Part shown: one piece after another, positions 24,476 to 34,891 of the stretch | How the letters are laid out: each line of letters begins with the position of its first letter | Position numbering within the stretch: position 1 is the stretch's first letter | DNA from: Brevibacterium antiquum | Lineage (GTDB): Bacteria; Actinomycetota; Actinomycetes; Actinomycetales; Brevibacteriaceae | DNA: 64,000 nt | Assembly (NCBI RefSeq): GCF_016107655.1 | Contig: NZ_JABASX010000001.1 | Coordinates: 372,001-436,000 of the forward strand | Reading direction: 5' to 3' | Program-made: the position numbers and the translations under genes | Notes under the pieces: model-generated | What the model saw: the letters and a program-made list of their open reading frames with translations, nothing else | What the model was told of the DNA's origin: nothing | Database searches by the model: none

Positions 24476-24977
24476 ACTACCGTCGAGTCAGAACGGACGA
24501 ATCAGCGCCCGTCGACTCAGAACAGTCGGGAGACCCATGACGCGCGAATACGGGCAGCAGACTCATCAGCACGTGCGACCGCACGCCGGTGAGTCAGCCC
24601 CCTTCCACTTCGAAAGCACGTGGAGGGTCGATGCCAGTCCAACAGAGGTGTGGTCCGTGCTGTCCGATGTCGAGTCGTGGCCGCAGTGGTGGCCGGGTCT
24701 GCCCGTGGCGGTCCCCAACGATGACAGGATCGTGCCCGGCAGCCGCGCCGACATTCAGGTGCAGAGCCCGATCGGTGTCACCTTGAGGTTCGGAATCGAA
24801 CTTCAGGACACAGGCCCGCCGCGCTTCGTCTCGTTCTTTGCCACCGGTGATCTGAGGGGAACCGGTGTGTGGTCGCTGGAGCAGACGGGCCCGATCACCA
24901 CGATCAGCTCCGTGTGGTGTGTGACCATTTCGCGCTCGTCGATTCGCATGCTGCGTCCCGTGGCAACGTGGATGCAC

Positions 24978-27208
<2,231 letters not shown>

Positions 27209-27212
<4 letters not shown>

Positions 27213-28414
27213 GGATGACTCCCTGCTGGTTGCTGAATCGAAACGGTGTGCTGCTGTGTGTCCTGTATCTCCTGTGCGTCCTGAGCTTCCGCTGGTGGGT
27301 GCTCTGAATCGAAGCGGTCCGGTCCCATCGCTGCCTGTGACCCCGATGGCGCCCATGCTGTGTCGGCTCTGGTGGCAAGGTCGGCGGTGAGGCCCGCACC
27401 CAGCGGTGCGAGGAGGATGCCGTGCCGGAAGAAGCCGGTTGACACCACACAGCCGGGATCGATGCGTCCGATGATCGGCACGTCATCTGGTGAGCCCGGT
27501 CTGGCACGGGTGGTGATGTCGGTGATCTCGCAGTCGAGGATGGCCGGGACGAGGCGCTCTGCGTCACGAAGCAGCTGGTGGACGCCGCCGGCGTTGGTTC
27601 CCGACCGGCCGTCCTCACGGCTCGTGGCACCGAGGACGAGCTCGCCATCGGGGCGAGGCACGATGTAGACGGGCCGAGCGTTGACCAGACCGCGGATCGT
27701 GCGCGCCAGCAGTGGGGCCAGTGCCGTCGGTGCCCGGAGTCTGATCACCTCACCCCATACTTGGCGCAGAGGCAGCGTCGGTACCCCCGCGATGTCATTG
27801 CACGAAGCGCCGGCGGCGACGATGACCTGATCAGCAGTCACCCTCGACCCATTGTCGAGTTCGACGCCCACGGTGCCCCCGGCTGCCTTGAGCAGACCCG
27901 TGACGCGGGCCTGGACGATGCCACCACGGAGGACCGATATCAGTGCACGGGTGACCCGGCGGGGATCGATCGAATGATCTCCGGGGATCGTGACGGCTCC
28001 GCACACCCCGGGTGCCAGGGACGGTTCCAGTTCACGGGCCCGGGATCCCGCGATGAGGGAGACGTCGAAACCGGCAGAGGACTGCAGGTTCATGAGCTCA
28101 TGCAGGGAGGCGAGGTCGGCCCGGTCACCGGCACACACGAGGGTCTCGGTGCTCGAGTGCCCCAGGTCATGGCCCGAGACGGCAGTCAGCTCGGCGGCGA
28201 AGTCCGGGTAGAGGTCCGCCGAGGCACGCATGAGCGGATACAGGGGAGACTGTCCCCACACCACCTCGGCGGCCGGGGCCAGCATTCCCGCCGCCGCATG
28301 GGAGGCACCCATGGCAGGGGCAGGATCGACGATGGTGACGCTGACGCCGCGACGGCGCAGGTTCCAGGCAGTGGACAAGCCGATGATTCCAGCTCCCACA
28401 ACAATGACGTGCAC
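27209..28414 (-). CDS. thiO: Glycine oxidase ThiO
   Basis: A 401-residue FAD-dependent amine oxidase. VIVVGAGIIGLSTAWNLRRRG is the FAD-binding start, GASHAAAGMLAPAAE is the conserved block after it, and GFFRHGILLAPL near residue 345 is the C-terminal FAD contact of glycine oxidases. It oxidises glycine to the imine used by ThiG. The last 40 residues are a disordered Gln/Pro/Glu-rich tail not usual in the family. The GTG start lies 7 bases after the GGAGGGAG that closes the TPP riboswitch, so translation is probably ligand-controlled. Confidence 0.92.
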
Positions 28415-28417
28415 GTG

Positions 28418-28499
28418 CTTCTCCCTCCGGCGGCATGATCCGCATCAGGTTGAACGGTCGGCACTAAGCCCTCTCAGCCCCTTTATGAGGCTCCCGCGA
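28418..28499 (-). ncRNA. TPP riboswitch (THI element) in the thiO leader
   Basis: On the minus strand the leader has the TPP aptamer landmarks in order: GGGAGCC opening the first stem, CTGAGA in the pyrimidine-binding arm (28471-28476), ACCTGAT, GGATCATGCC in the pyrophosphate arm, and GGAGGGAG closing the first stem. The closing strand is also the only ribosome site for thiO, so TPP binding should hide it and stop translation. No separate terminator stem fits between aptamer and start codon. Confidence 0.93.
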
Positions 28500-28507
28500 A
28501 CTCCTCT

Positions 28508-28537
28508 ACTCTAGGAGCATGGTCGCAGATATGACAA
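28508..28537 (-). promoter_or_regulatory. Probable promoter of the thiO operon, inside the thiE start
   Basis: Minus-strand TTGTCA (28532-28537) and TAGAGT (28508-28513) are 18 bases apart and place the transcription start just before the TPP aptamer. They overlap the first codons of the divergent thiE gene, so the two transcription directions compete for the same DNA. Confidence 0.6.
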
Positions 28538-29211
28538 TGGACGCCGCAGTCCAAGACACAGACAGAGGCACAGACAGGGGCACACGCCTTGACCGGCTGC
28601 GCACGGCCAGGCTCTATGTCTGCACCGATTCCCGCAGCGTGCAGGGCGATCTTCCCGAGTTCCTCGATGCCGCCTACGCCGGTGGCGTCGACATCATCCA
28701 GCTGCGCGACAAGGGCCTCGAAGCCCAGGCCGAGATCGAAGCACTCGAGGTGCTCAGGGACGCAGCCCACCGGCACGGGAAGCTCTTCTCCGTCAATGAC
28801 CGAGCCGATGTGGCCCTCCTCGTCGGCGCCGATGTCTTCCACGTCGGCCAGGGCGACCTCACCAGCGAACAGGCCCGCGCGGTCCTCGGCCCGGATGTGA
28901 TCCTGGGCCGCTCGACCCATTCCATCGCCCAGGCCGATGCCGCCGAGGCGGACCCCGAGATCGACTATTTCTGCTTGGGTCCCGTGTGGGAGACCCCGAC
29001 CAAACCCGGCAGACCAGCCATCGGCACCGACCCCCTGCGCGCGCTCGCCTCCAGCGCGTCCAAGCCCTGGTTCGCGATCGGCGGGATCTCGGCAGGCGAG
29101 CGCCTCGCCGAGGTGAGAACCGCCGGTGCGCAGCGCATCGTCGTCGTCCGTGCGGTGACCGCAGCAGACGACCCTGCAGCTGCGGCTGCGGAACTCAAAC
29201 AGGCGTTGTGA
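28519..29211 (+). CDS. thiE: Thiamine-phosphate synthase ThiE
   Basis: A 230-residue TIM-barrel enzyme. [10 protein letters not shown] binds the pyrophosphate substrate with Mg, [26 protein letters not shown] is the central family block, LGRSTHS follows, and PWFAIGGI ends the phosphate site. It joins the thiazole and pyrimidine halves to thiamine phosphate. The given ATG has AGGAG only one base upstream; in-frame ATGs at 28531 and 28537 are alternatives, since the first 25 residues are not family-like. It is divergent from thiO and has no riboswitch of its own. Confidence 0.92.
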   Translation: MVADMTMDAAVQDTDRGTDRGTRLDRLRTARLYVCTDSRSVQGDLPEFLDAAYAGGVDIIQLRDKGLEAQAEIEALEVLRDAAHRHGKLFSVNDRADVALLVGADVFHVGQGDLTSEQARAVLGPDVILGRSTHSIAQADAAEADPEIDYFCLGPVWETPTKPGRPAIGTDPLRALASSASKPWFAIGGISAGERLAEVRTAGAQRIVVVRAVTAADDPAAAAAELKQAL

Positions 29212-29262
29212 CAGCGCGCAGCGCAACAGCAAGGGAATCCATCTGACATGGGAGAGCACACA

Positions 29263-30219
29263 GTGAAGATACTCATCGCCGGAGCCGGCGCGACCGGCGG
29301 GGCGTTCGGCACCCGGCTGTTCGAAGCCGATCGCGATGTCACGTTCCTCGTCCGTGAGGCCCGAGCGCAGACGATGCGTGCCGACGGCCTGCGATTCGTC
29401 GCCCCCGGTGAGGACCGGACGAACCACATCCCCGTCCTCACCGCCGCCGACCTGGCCCAGGCTGATCCGGCAGCTGCCGATTCCGCCGCTGGCGAGCGCC
29501 CGGGTTCGGCTCCCTTCGACCTCGTGATCGTCGCGGTCAAAGCCAACGCCTTGGAGTCGATCATCGACGACATCAGACCCGCAGTGGGGGTGGACACGCT
29601 CATCATTCCGTTCCTCAACGGCATGGCTCAGATCGAGCGATTGGTCGAGGAATTCCCCGGCCAGGTTCTGGGCGGTCTGGTCAAGATCGTCGGAACGATC
29701 AAGGACGGAGCCATCCACCAGATGACCGACCTGGCCATCATGACCATAGGCGATCTCGATGGGGAAGTCGTCCCCGGTCCCATCGTCGAGGCTCTTGACG
29801 TTCCCGGCTACAGACTGCAGATCCTTGAGAGCATCACGGACGCCCTGTGGGAGAAGTGGATCTTCATCGCCGCGGCAGGAGTCGTGACATGCCTGTTCCG
29901 GGCCCCGGTCGGAGCGATCATGGCAGCTGGCGGACAATCGCACATCGTGGGCATCGTCGACGAGCTCGAAGCCGTTGCGAGCGCCGGGGGACACCCGGTC
30001 TCGGCCAAGGCCAGGGACATGACTCTTGACATGCTCACCGCCGAGGGCTCGTCATTCACCTCATCGCTCTATCGCGATGTGACCTCTGGTCTGCCCAGCG
30101 AAACCGAGCACATCCTCGGTCACCTCGCGCGTACAGCCGCTGACCTCGGTGTGCAGACGCCCCTGCTCGATCTCACACTTGTGCAGCTGCGGGCTGGGGA
30201 GTCGCTGCGACCGAGTTGA
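29263..30219 (+). CDS. PanE/ApbA-type ketopantoate reductase-family protein
   Basis: A 318-residue NADPH-dependent reductase. KILIAGAGATGGAFGTRLFEA is the dinucleotide-binding start, FDLVIVAVKANALE carries the family Lys region, and FLNGMAQIERL matches the Asn block of the active site. EKWIFIAAAGVVTCLFRAPVG contains the helix with the catalytic Lys. True PanE makes pantoate for coenzyme A; paralogues reduce other 2-oxo acids, so the gene is not named. GTG 29263 follows GGGAGAG by six bases and is preferred to ATG 29248. Its end overlaps the next, convergent gene by 47 bases. Confidence 0.82.
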   Translation: MKILIAGAGATGGAFGTRLFEADRDVTFLVREARAQTMRADGLRFVAPGEDRTNHIPVLTAADLAQADPAAADSAAGERPGSAPFDLVIVAVKANALESIIDDIRPAVGVDTLIIPFLNGMAQIERLVEEFPGQVLGGLVKIVGTIKDGAIHQMTDLAIMTIGDLDGEVVPGPIVEALDVPGYRLQILESITDALWEKWIFIAAAGVVTCLFRAPVGAIMAAGGQSHIVGIVDELEAVASAGGHPVSAKARDMTLDMLTAEGSSFTSSLYRDVTSGLPSETEHILGHLARTAADLGVQTPLLDLTLVQLRAGESLRPS

Positions 30220-30796
30220 GCGTCGAGACTGAACCGACGGTTGAGACGGAACTGACCTCGTCGACGCCGAGGCGCAGCATCGTCAGATACGGTTCACCGG
30301 GGATGGTCTGGGTGACTGCATCCGATCCGTGCGGAGCCGTGAACGTCACCATCGGGATCGAATCTGCGCGGTCGAGAACAAGAAGGGTCTCGTACCCGCC
30401 TGGCCCCACCGAGTGGGCGGAGCCGACGGGAAGTTCGCAGGCCAGTGTCTCCAGCGGGTTGGCCGATGAAGGCGGCCGGTTCATCTCCTGATCGGCGACA
30501 TCGGCGAACTGCTGGGCAGTGATGAGATATGCCTTGGCCGGTGTGGGGCCTGGTACATGATGGTCATAGAAGGCCATTCCTCCGCCGCCCCACACGGTGG
30601 AGCTGCCGGCGAAGTAGATGGATCCGGGAAGTTCGATGCCCATCTCTGCCAACGGCGGAGCGGAGTTCCGTGCGCCGGGATAGGTGACGAATGCACCTGG
30701 GGGACGGCCGCCCTGCAGGTAACAGGCGAGCCTGTCACGATGCATGTTCGACCCATAGCTGACATACCACACGAGTGCTTGAGACATCCCATTCAT
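30173..30796 (-). CDS. Gamma-glutamylcyclotransferase-like fold protein of unknown function
   Basis: A 207-residue protein starting VWYVSYGSNMHRDRLACYLQGG, where YGSNM is the glycine-loop signature of gamma-glutamylcyclotransferase-fold proteins. AKAYLITAQQFADVADQEM continues the family pattern. Actinobacterial relatives are often labelled histone deacetylase, which the sequence does not support. The catalytic Glu of true cyclotransferases is not obvious to me. The start overlaps the DedA stop by four bases (ATGA), so the two genes are coupled. The last 20 residues are a low-complexity Ser/Val/Ala tail. Confidence 0.6.
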   Translation of the reverse strand: MNGMSQALVWYVSYGSNMHRDRLACYLQGGRPPGAFVTYPGARNSAPPLAEMGIELPGSIYFAGSSTVWGGGGMAFYDHHVPGPTPAKAYLITAQQFADVADQEMNRPPSSANPLETLACELPVGSAHSVGPGGYETLLVLDRADSIPMVTFTAPHGSDAVTQTIPGEPYLTMLRLGVDEVSSVSTVGSVSTLNSVAATPQPAAAQV

Positions 30797-31467
30797 GATG
30801 CCACGTCAACGGCTGGGGCTGTCCAATCTGCAGAGTCTCGGTGTGGCGTTAGGTCCCCGTCTGATCGGGCTTTCCTCCTGGCCAGAAGTCTGCGCGTGAG
30901 TTCCGCAACACCGGTGATGGTGAGTGCGATGCCGATGCCCAACCCCACTCCGAGCAGCGGCTGGTCCTCGAACAGCACACCGCTGAGCAGGCCGATGCCC
31001 GTCGAATACAGCGCCCAGGCCAGGCATCCTGCCGCATCGAAGGCGAGGAACCGAGGGATCGGATACTTCAGCATCCCCGAGGTCACGGTGGTGGCCGTGC
31101 GTCCGCCGGGAACGAAACGTCCCGCGATGAGCACAGTGCCGCCTCGGCGAGCGAATATCTCCTCGGTGCGTTCGAGCAGTCGACGTGCACGCGGACGCCG
31201 GGCCCACCGAGACGCCAACGAGCCACCCCCGCGCCCGACTAGGTGGGCGGCGAAGTCGCCGGTGAGGGCACCGATTGCTCCTGCCAGCAGGAGTCCGACG
31301 GGGTTCGGTGTTCCGGTGGCCGCATAGGCCGCCGCGGTGATGAGAACCGTTTCGGAGGGCACGATCGGGAACAGGGAGTCGAGGCCGGCGATGATGAAGA
31401 CGAGGAGGTACACCCACGGCGATTCGAGCGTGGCGGCGAGGATGTCGAAAGCGAAGTCCATACTCAT
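30793..31467 (-). CDS. DedA-family membrane protein
   Basis: A 224-residue membrane protein with the DedA/SNARE-associated pattern: an N-terminal re-entrant region FIIAGLDSLFPIVPSETVLITAAAYA, GALTGDFAAHLVGRGGG, and GRFVPGGRTATTVTSG with the conserved arginines. Members flip lipid carriers; UptA, a DedA protein, recycles undecaprenyl phosphate in bacteria. Whether this protein acts on that lipid cannot be read from sequence. It is followed by the cyclotransferase-like gene in the same transcript. Confidence 0.85.
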   Translation of the reverse strand: MSMDFAFDILAATLESPWVYLLVFIIAGLDSLFPIVPSETVLITAAAYAATGTPNPVGLLLAGAIGALTGDFAAHLVGRGGGSLASRWARRPRARRLLERTEEIFARRGGTVLIAGRFVPGGRTATTVTSGMLKYPIPRFLAFDAAGCLAWALYSTGIGLLSGVLFEDQPLLGVGLGIGIALTITGVAELTRRLLARRKARSDGDLTPHRDSADWTAPAVDVAS

Positions 31468-31613
31468 CCACGCTATTGACCGACAGGCGAGCTCGGAACG
31501 CGGCGAAGAGCAGTCTCGCGTGCAGGAGCCCGGAGCGACAATGCGGAAAACCGGAAACGGAGACTGCGGTCGGACCCATGGGATCAGGCGCCCGGCGTTG
31601 CTACGATCGACCT

Positions 31614-32762
31614 ATGCCCTGGCCGACCTCGCTGACCGCGCGGATTCCCCGAGAATCCCGCATGTTCGTCACACGCTGGAGCGCCTCGGTGCTGGGCATC
31701 CTGTGGGGCGTGTTGCTGTGCCTTCCGCTGCTGCTCGCCGCGATCCCCACCTCGACCTCGCGACTGAGCCGGAGGGTCCTGACTTGGGAACGTTCCCGGC
31801 AGGAGCGGGGATTCGGCATCATCATGGGTTCGGACCCGATGAAGCGCGGCTTCTTCGTCCTCAACGGTGTGGTCGCCGGCCTCATCGCCATTCCCGTGCT
31901 CAATCTGCTCACGGGTTTCCTGCTCGTCACCATCGGCTCGCTCATCCAGGGACTGTTCATCGGCGGCAGCGTCACCATCGGCTTCGACTTCTGGACTATC
32001 AGCCAGCCGACCCTGTTCGTCGGAGTGCTCTATGGAGCCGCGAACCTCATCGGGGTCATCGTCCTCGCCGAGTTCGCCAATTGGCTGCACGGCAGAATCG
32101 ACGCCAGGTTCACCGAGACCAGCCGCCCCAACGCGCCCCACACCCGCATCACCCAACTTCTCATGACCCGTCACGGTGTGGTCATGGCCATCGACGAGGA
32201 GCGGCGCCGGATCGAGCGTGACCTCCACGACGGGGTGCAGCAGAATGTCGTGTCCCTGTCCGTGCTCATCGCACGTGCCCAACGAGCGAAGGATCAGGAC
32301 AAGGTCAGCGCTCTCCTCGGCGACGCCCTCGTGCAGTCCCAGGACCTCATCGATGAGATGCGCGAGGTCGCCTGGCGGGTCTATCCCACAGCACTGGACG
32401 AACACGGCCTGGGCACCGTCCTCCACCGGGTCGCCGATCACAGCCCGATCCCGGTCACCCTCACCGCCGTCCCCGACCATCGGGTATCGCAGGCCAGTGA
32501 ATCTGCTGCGTACTTCGTCGTCCGGGAGGCGGTGACCAATGTGGTCAAGCACGCGAATGCGTCGACTGTTCGAATCAGCGTGATCGCCGATGAACACAGG
32601 CTCATCGCCGAGGTGGTCGATGACGGCACCGGGGGAGCCGACCCTGCCGGCAGCGGGCTGAAAGGACTGTCGCGTCGGGTCGGAGCACTGGACGGGACGA
32701 TGACGATTGAGAGCACAGAGAATGTCGGAACCACAGTGAGAGCGGAGATCCCCTATGTCTGA
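31614..32762 (+). CDS. NarL-type sensor histidine kinase
   Basis: A 382-residue kinase. The N-terminal half has about four hydrophobic helices and no large extracellular domain. The HisKA_3 helix ERRRIERDLHDGVQQNVVSL holds the phosphorylated His at about residue 205, and the ATPase part has the N-box REAVTNVVKHAN and late DDGTGG and GSGLKGLSRRV glycine boxes. It signals from the membrane to the response regulator whose gene overlaps by eight bases. ATG 31614 is likely; earlier in-frame codons encode Arg-rich sequence without family similarity. Confidence 0.85.
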   Translation: MPWPTSLTARIPRESRMFVTRWSASVLGILWGVLLCLPLLLAAIPTSTSRLSRRVLTWERSRQERGFGIIMGSDPMKRGFFVLNGVVAGLIAIPVLNLLTGFLLVTIGSLIQGLFIGGSVTIGFDFWTISQPTLFVGVLYGAANLIGVIVLAEFANWLHGRIDARFTETSRPNAPHTRITQLLMTRHGVVMAIDEERRRIERDLHDGVQQNVVSLSVLIARAQRAKDQDKVSALLGDALVQSQDLIDEMREVAWRVYPTALDEHGLGTVLHRVADHSPIPVTLTAVPDHRVSQASESAAYFVVREAVTNVVKHANASTVRISVIADEHRLIAEVVDDGTGGADPAGSGLKGLSRRVGALDGTMTIESTENVGTTVRAEIPYV

Positions 32763-33456
32763 ACCTGGCATGCCTGAATCCAGCGCCGAAACCCCGATCC
32801 TCGGCCCGATGAGAGTCGCCTTGGCCGATGACTCGGTGCTGCTGCGCGAGGGGGTGCGCAGCCTGCTCGAAGACGAGGGCATCGCAGTTGTGGCCTCTGT
32901 CGATGACGGGCAGCAGCTCCTCACCGCGGTCGCGGCTCAGCGCCCGAACTTGGCGATCGTCGATGTCAGGATGCCGCCGACCCACACCACAGAAGGACTC
33001 GAGGCCGCGCTGGAGATCAAGCGCCGCTTCCCGGACATCGGAGTCCTCGTGCTCAGCCAATACGTTCTGCGCGAATATGCGACCGAGCTGCTGAGCACCG
33101 AGACCATGGGAGTCGGCTACCTGCTGAAGAACCGGGTCACTGACATCGACCGCTTCCTCGAGTCCGTCAATCGGATAGCGGAGGGCGGAACCGTCATCGA
33201 CCCCGAGGTCGTCCGGCAGCTGCTGAGCTCGTCCGAGAAGCAGAATTCCCTGTCGGCGCTCACCCCTCGTGAGAACGAGGTCCTTCAAGCCATGGCTGAG
33301 GGGCTGTCGAATCGCGGTATAGCCGAACGACTCTACGTGTCCATCAGCTCCGTGGAGAAGGCCATCAGCTCGATCTTCGACAAATTCAGGCTGCACGCAG
33401 GGGAGACCACGAGCCGGAGGGTCGCGGCGGTCCTGCACTACCTCGATCAGTCCTGA
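32755..33456 (+). CDS. LuxR/NarL-family response regulator
   Basis: A 233-residue two-domain regulator. The receiver has ALADDSVLLREGV (acidic pocket), AIVDVRMPP with the phosphorylated Asp, and YLLKNRV with the conserved Lys. The output domain has LTPRENEVLQAMAEGLSNRGIAERLYVSISSVEKAISSIF, a LuxR helix-turn-helix. It is the partner of the kinase upstream. Signal and targets are unknown; no target genes are apparent beside it. A convergent Fic gene ends 20 bases downstream. Confidence 0.9.
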   Translation: MSEPGMPESSAETPILGPMRVALADDSVLLREGVRSLLEDEGIAVVASVDDGQQLLTAVAAQRPNLAIVDVRMPPTHTTEGLEAALEIKRRFPDIGVLVLSQYVLREYATELLSTETMGVGYLLKNRVTDIDRFLESVNRIAEGGTVIDPEVVRQLLSSSEKQNSLSALTPRENEVLQAMAEGLSNRGIAERLYVSISSVEKAISSIFDKFRLHAGETTSRRVAAVLHYLDQS

Positions 33457-33476
33457 GCCGGCGGAGAGCAAGGTTC

Positions 33477-34694
33477 TCAGAGTTCGGAACGGGCGCGGGC
33501 ACCGATGCGCAGATTGAGGTCTTCGAGCTCGGCCAGCACATCGCCGGCACCCCAGATCTGATTGCGTTTGCGACTGGTCAGGCCGCGCACGACCCCGGCG
33601 TCCATCAGCGCGGAGACCGCCCTGTTCGCCGAGGAGCTGGACAGTTTCAATGAGTCCTCAAGATCGTCGATCGTGAACACCGGGTCCGATGCGAGGTAGT
33701 TCAGGATCCTGGCTGCGGCGCTGTTCTCACGTGGATGGCCGAGGAGATCGGCCCACTCATCAGGCAGTCCAGCCAGCCTATGCGCGGTCAGCTGAGCTTC
33801 CTCCGCCGCGATCACCGATGATGTCGACCACAGCGTTATGACCGGTCCGGCGTCGCCTGAGTGATAGGAATTCAGCGCGGCGAAGTAGCGGTCTCGAACC
33901 TCGACCAAGGCAGCAGCCAGGGGAACGGTGATCCCGGTCGTGACGCCGCGTGAGTGGAGGATCCCAGCCGCCAAAGCCCGTCCGATCCGACCGTTGCCGT
34001 CGGTGAAGGGATGGATCGCTTCGAACTGTGAATGGGCGACGGCGGCCTGCGCGATCGTGGGAATGTCAACGCGGCGGGCGAAGGTCAGCAGATCATCCAT
34101 GAGCTCAGGGACGAGCTCGGGGGGAGGGGGAACGTAGAGCGCGCCACGGGGCGAATGATCGGAGCCGCCGATCCAGTTCTGCATCGGCCGATGTCGGCCG
34201 GCCAGGTGAGCCTCACTGGCATCGTCCTTGAGCAGCAGCCGATGGGCGCGAGAGACCGAATCGGCATTGATCGCTCCCGATGTCAGCAGATCCAGCGCGC
34301 CCGTTGCAGCTGCCATCGCAGTTGCCGAAGAATTGGACTTCGCACCGTGGAGGGCTCGGACGAAGTCGTCGATAGGGGCCTCTTCGGCTTCGATCTTCGA
34401 CGAGGCGATCGACTCGCTGCGCAGCAGCAGGTACGACAGCGGGATCAAGGTGCGACCGTGCTCGGCATCAAGCCGCGAGATCGCGCGGACCGCGGTTTCA
34501 GAGCGTGCGGCGAGCTCCGAGGGCAGGCGCAGGTCGACCGAGCCGATGCGAGCCGGAATGGAGACGGACACCTCGGCGAAATTTCTGTCGTCGATCGTGC
34601 CGCCGCGGAATTCCTGGCGCCACGGTCTGGTCTCTGCCTGCGCTGCTGGCACGTGAACGGCAGGATCGGGCACGGGAACGGCGGAATCGGACAT
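33477..34694 (-). CDS. Fic-family protein with N-terminal inhibitory helix and C-terminal winged helix
   Basis: A 405-residue Fic enzyme. HPFTDGNGRIGR at 228-239 is a full active site, so AMPylation or related NMP transfer is expected. SSKIEA at 98-103 fits the inhibitory motif (S/T)xxxE(G/N) except for Ala in the last place, placing it in the class with an N-terminal autoinhibitory helix. Residues 325-390 look like a winged helix (VFTIDDLEDSLKLSSSSANRAVSALMDAGVV), usual for Fic proteins with their own DNA-binding part. No antitoxin gene is adjacent, consistent with built-in inhibition. Confidence 0.9.
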   Translation of the reverse strand: MSDSAVPVPDPAVHVPAAQAETRPWRQEFRGGTIDDRNFAEVSVSIPARIGSVDLRLPSELAARSETAVRAISRLDAEHGRTLIPLSYLLLRSESIASSKIEAEEAPIDDFVRALHGAKSNSSATAMAAATGALDLLTSGAINADSVSRAHRLLLKDDASEAHLAGRHRPMQNWIGGSDHSPRGALYVPPPPELVPELMDDLLTFARRVDIPTIAQAAVAHSQFEAIHPFTDGNGRIGRALAAGILHSRGVTTGITVPLAAALVEVRDRYFAALNSYHSGDAGPVITLWSTSSVIAAEEAQLTAHRLAGLPDEWADLLGHPRENSAAARILNYLASDPVFTIDDLEDSLKLSSSSANRAVSALMDAGVVRGLTSRKRNQIWGAGDVLAELEDLNLRIGARARSEL

Positions 34695-34715
34695 GGGAAT
34701 AGTCTAGTCGATAAG

Positions 34716-34737
34716 CCCATATAATAAAATAAATGGG
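34716..34737. promoter_or_regulatory. AT-rich inverted repeat in front of the fic gene
   Basis: CCCAT and ATGGG flank a 12-base A/T block, and the octamer ATGGGAAT occurs both at the right arm (34733-34740) and at the fic start codon (34693-34700), 40 bases apart. The block likely holds the fic promoter. The Fic protein has its own winged helix, so self-regulation through these repeats is a reasonable guess. Confidence 0.4.
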
Positions 34738-34891
34738 AATATCTCTCATGGTGATCCCAGTTCCGGGGAACTTGGTTCCCTCGTTAGACTCGCAGCTCAG
34801 AGACGCCGAGGATACTAGGAGCGCCGGAGGCTCACAGTGCTCGCAGGGGTCTCGAACCCGATGAGATTCAGTGTCGAATATGAGGAGAATG

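Noticed and set aside
28501..28540. A second TPP riboswitch in front of thiE
   Set aside because: Only about 20 bases separate the thiO aptamer from the thiE start, and the plus strand lacks the CTGAGA and GGATCATGCC landmarks.
28483..29994. Long open frame on the minus strand, about 500 codons, opposite thiE and the PanE-like gene
   Set aside because: It is antisense to two clear enzymes, rich in His, Arg, Asp and Gly from reversed codons, and has no recognisable domain. High-GC genes often leave such frames open.
31584..32924. Minus-strand frame of about 446 codons opposite the histidine kinase
   Set aside because: Antisense shadow of a well-supported two-component pair, with no family motif.
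34738..34891. Small gene between fic and the FMN dehydrogenase
   Set aside because: Short frames exist but have no ribosome site or coding pattern; the stretch most likely holds the two divergent promoters.
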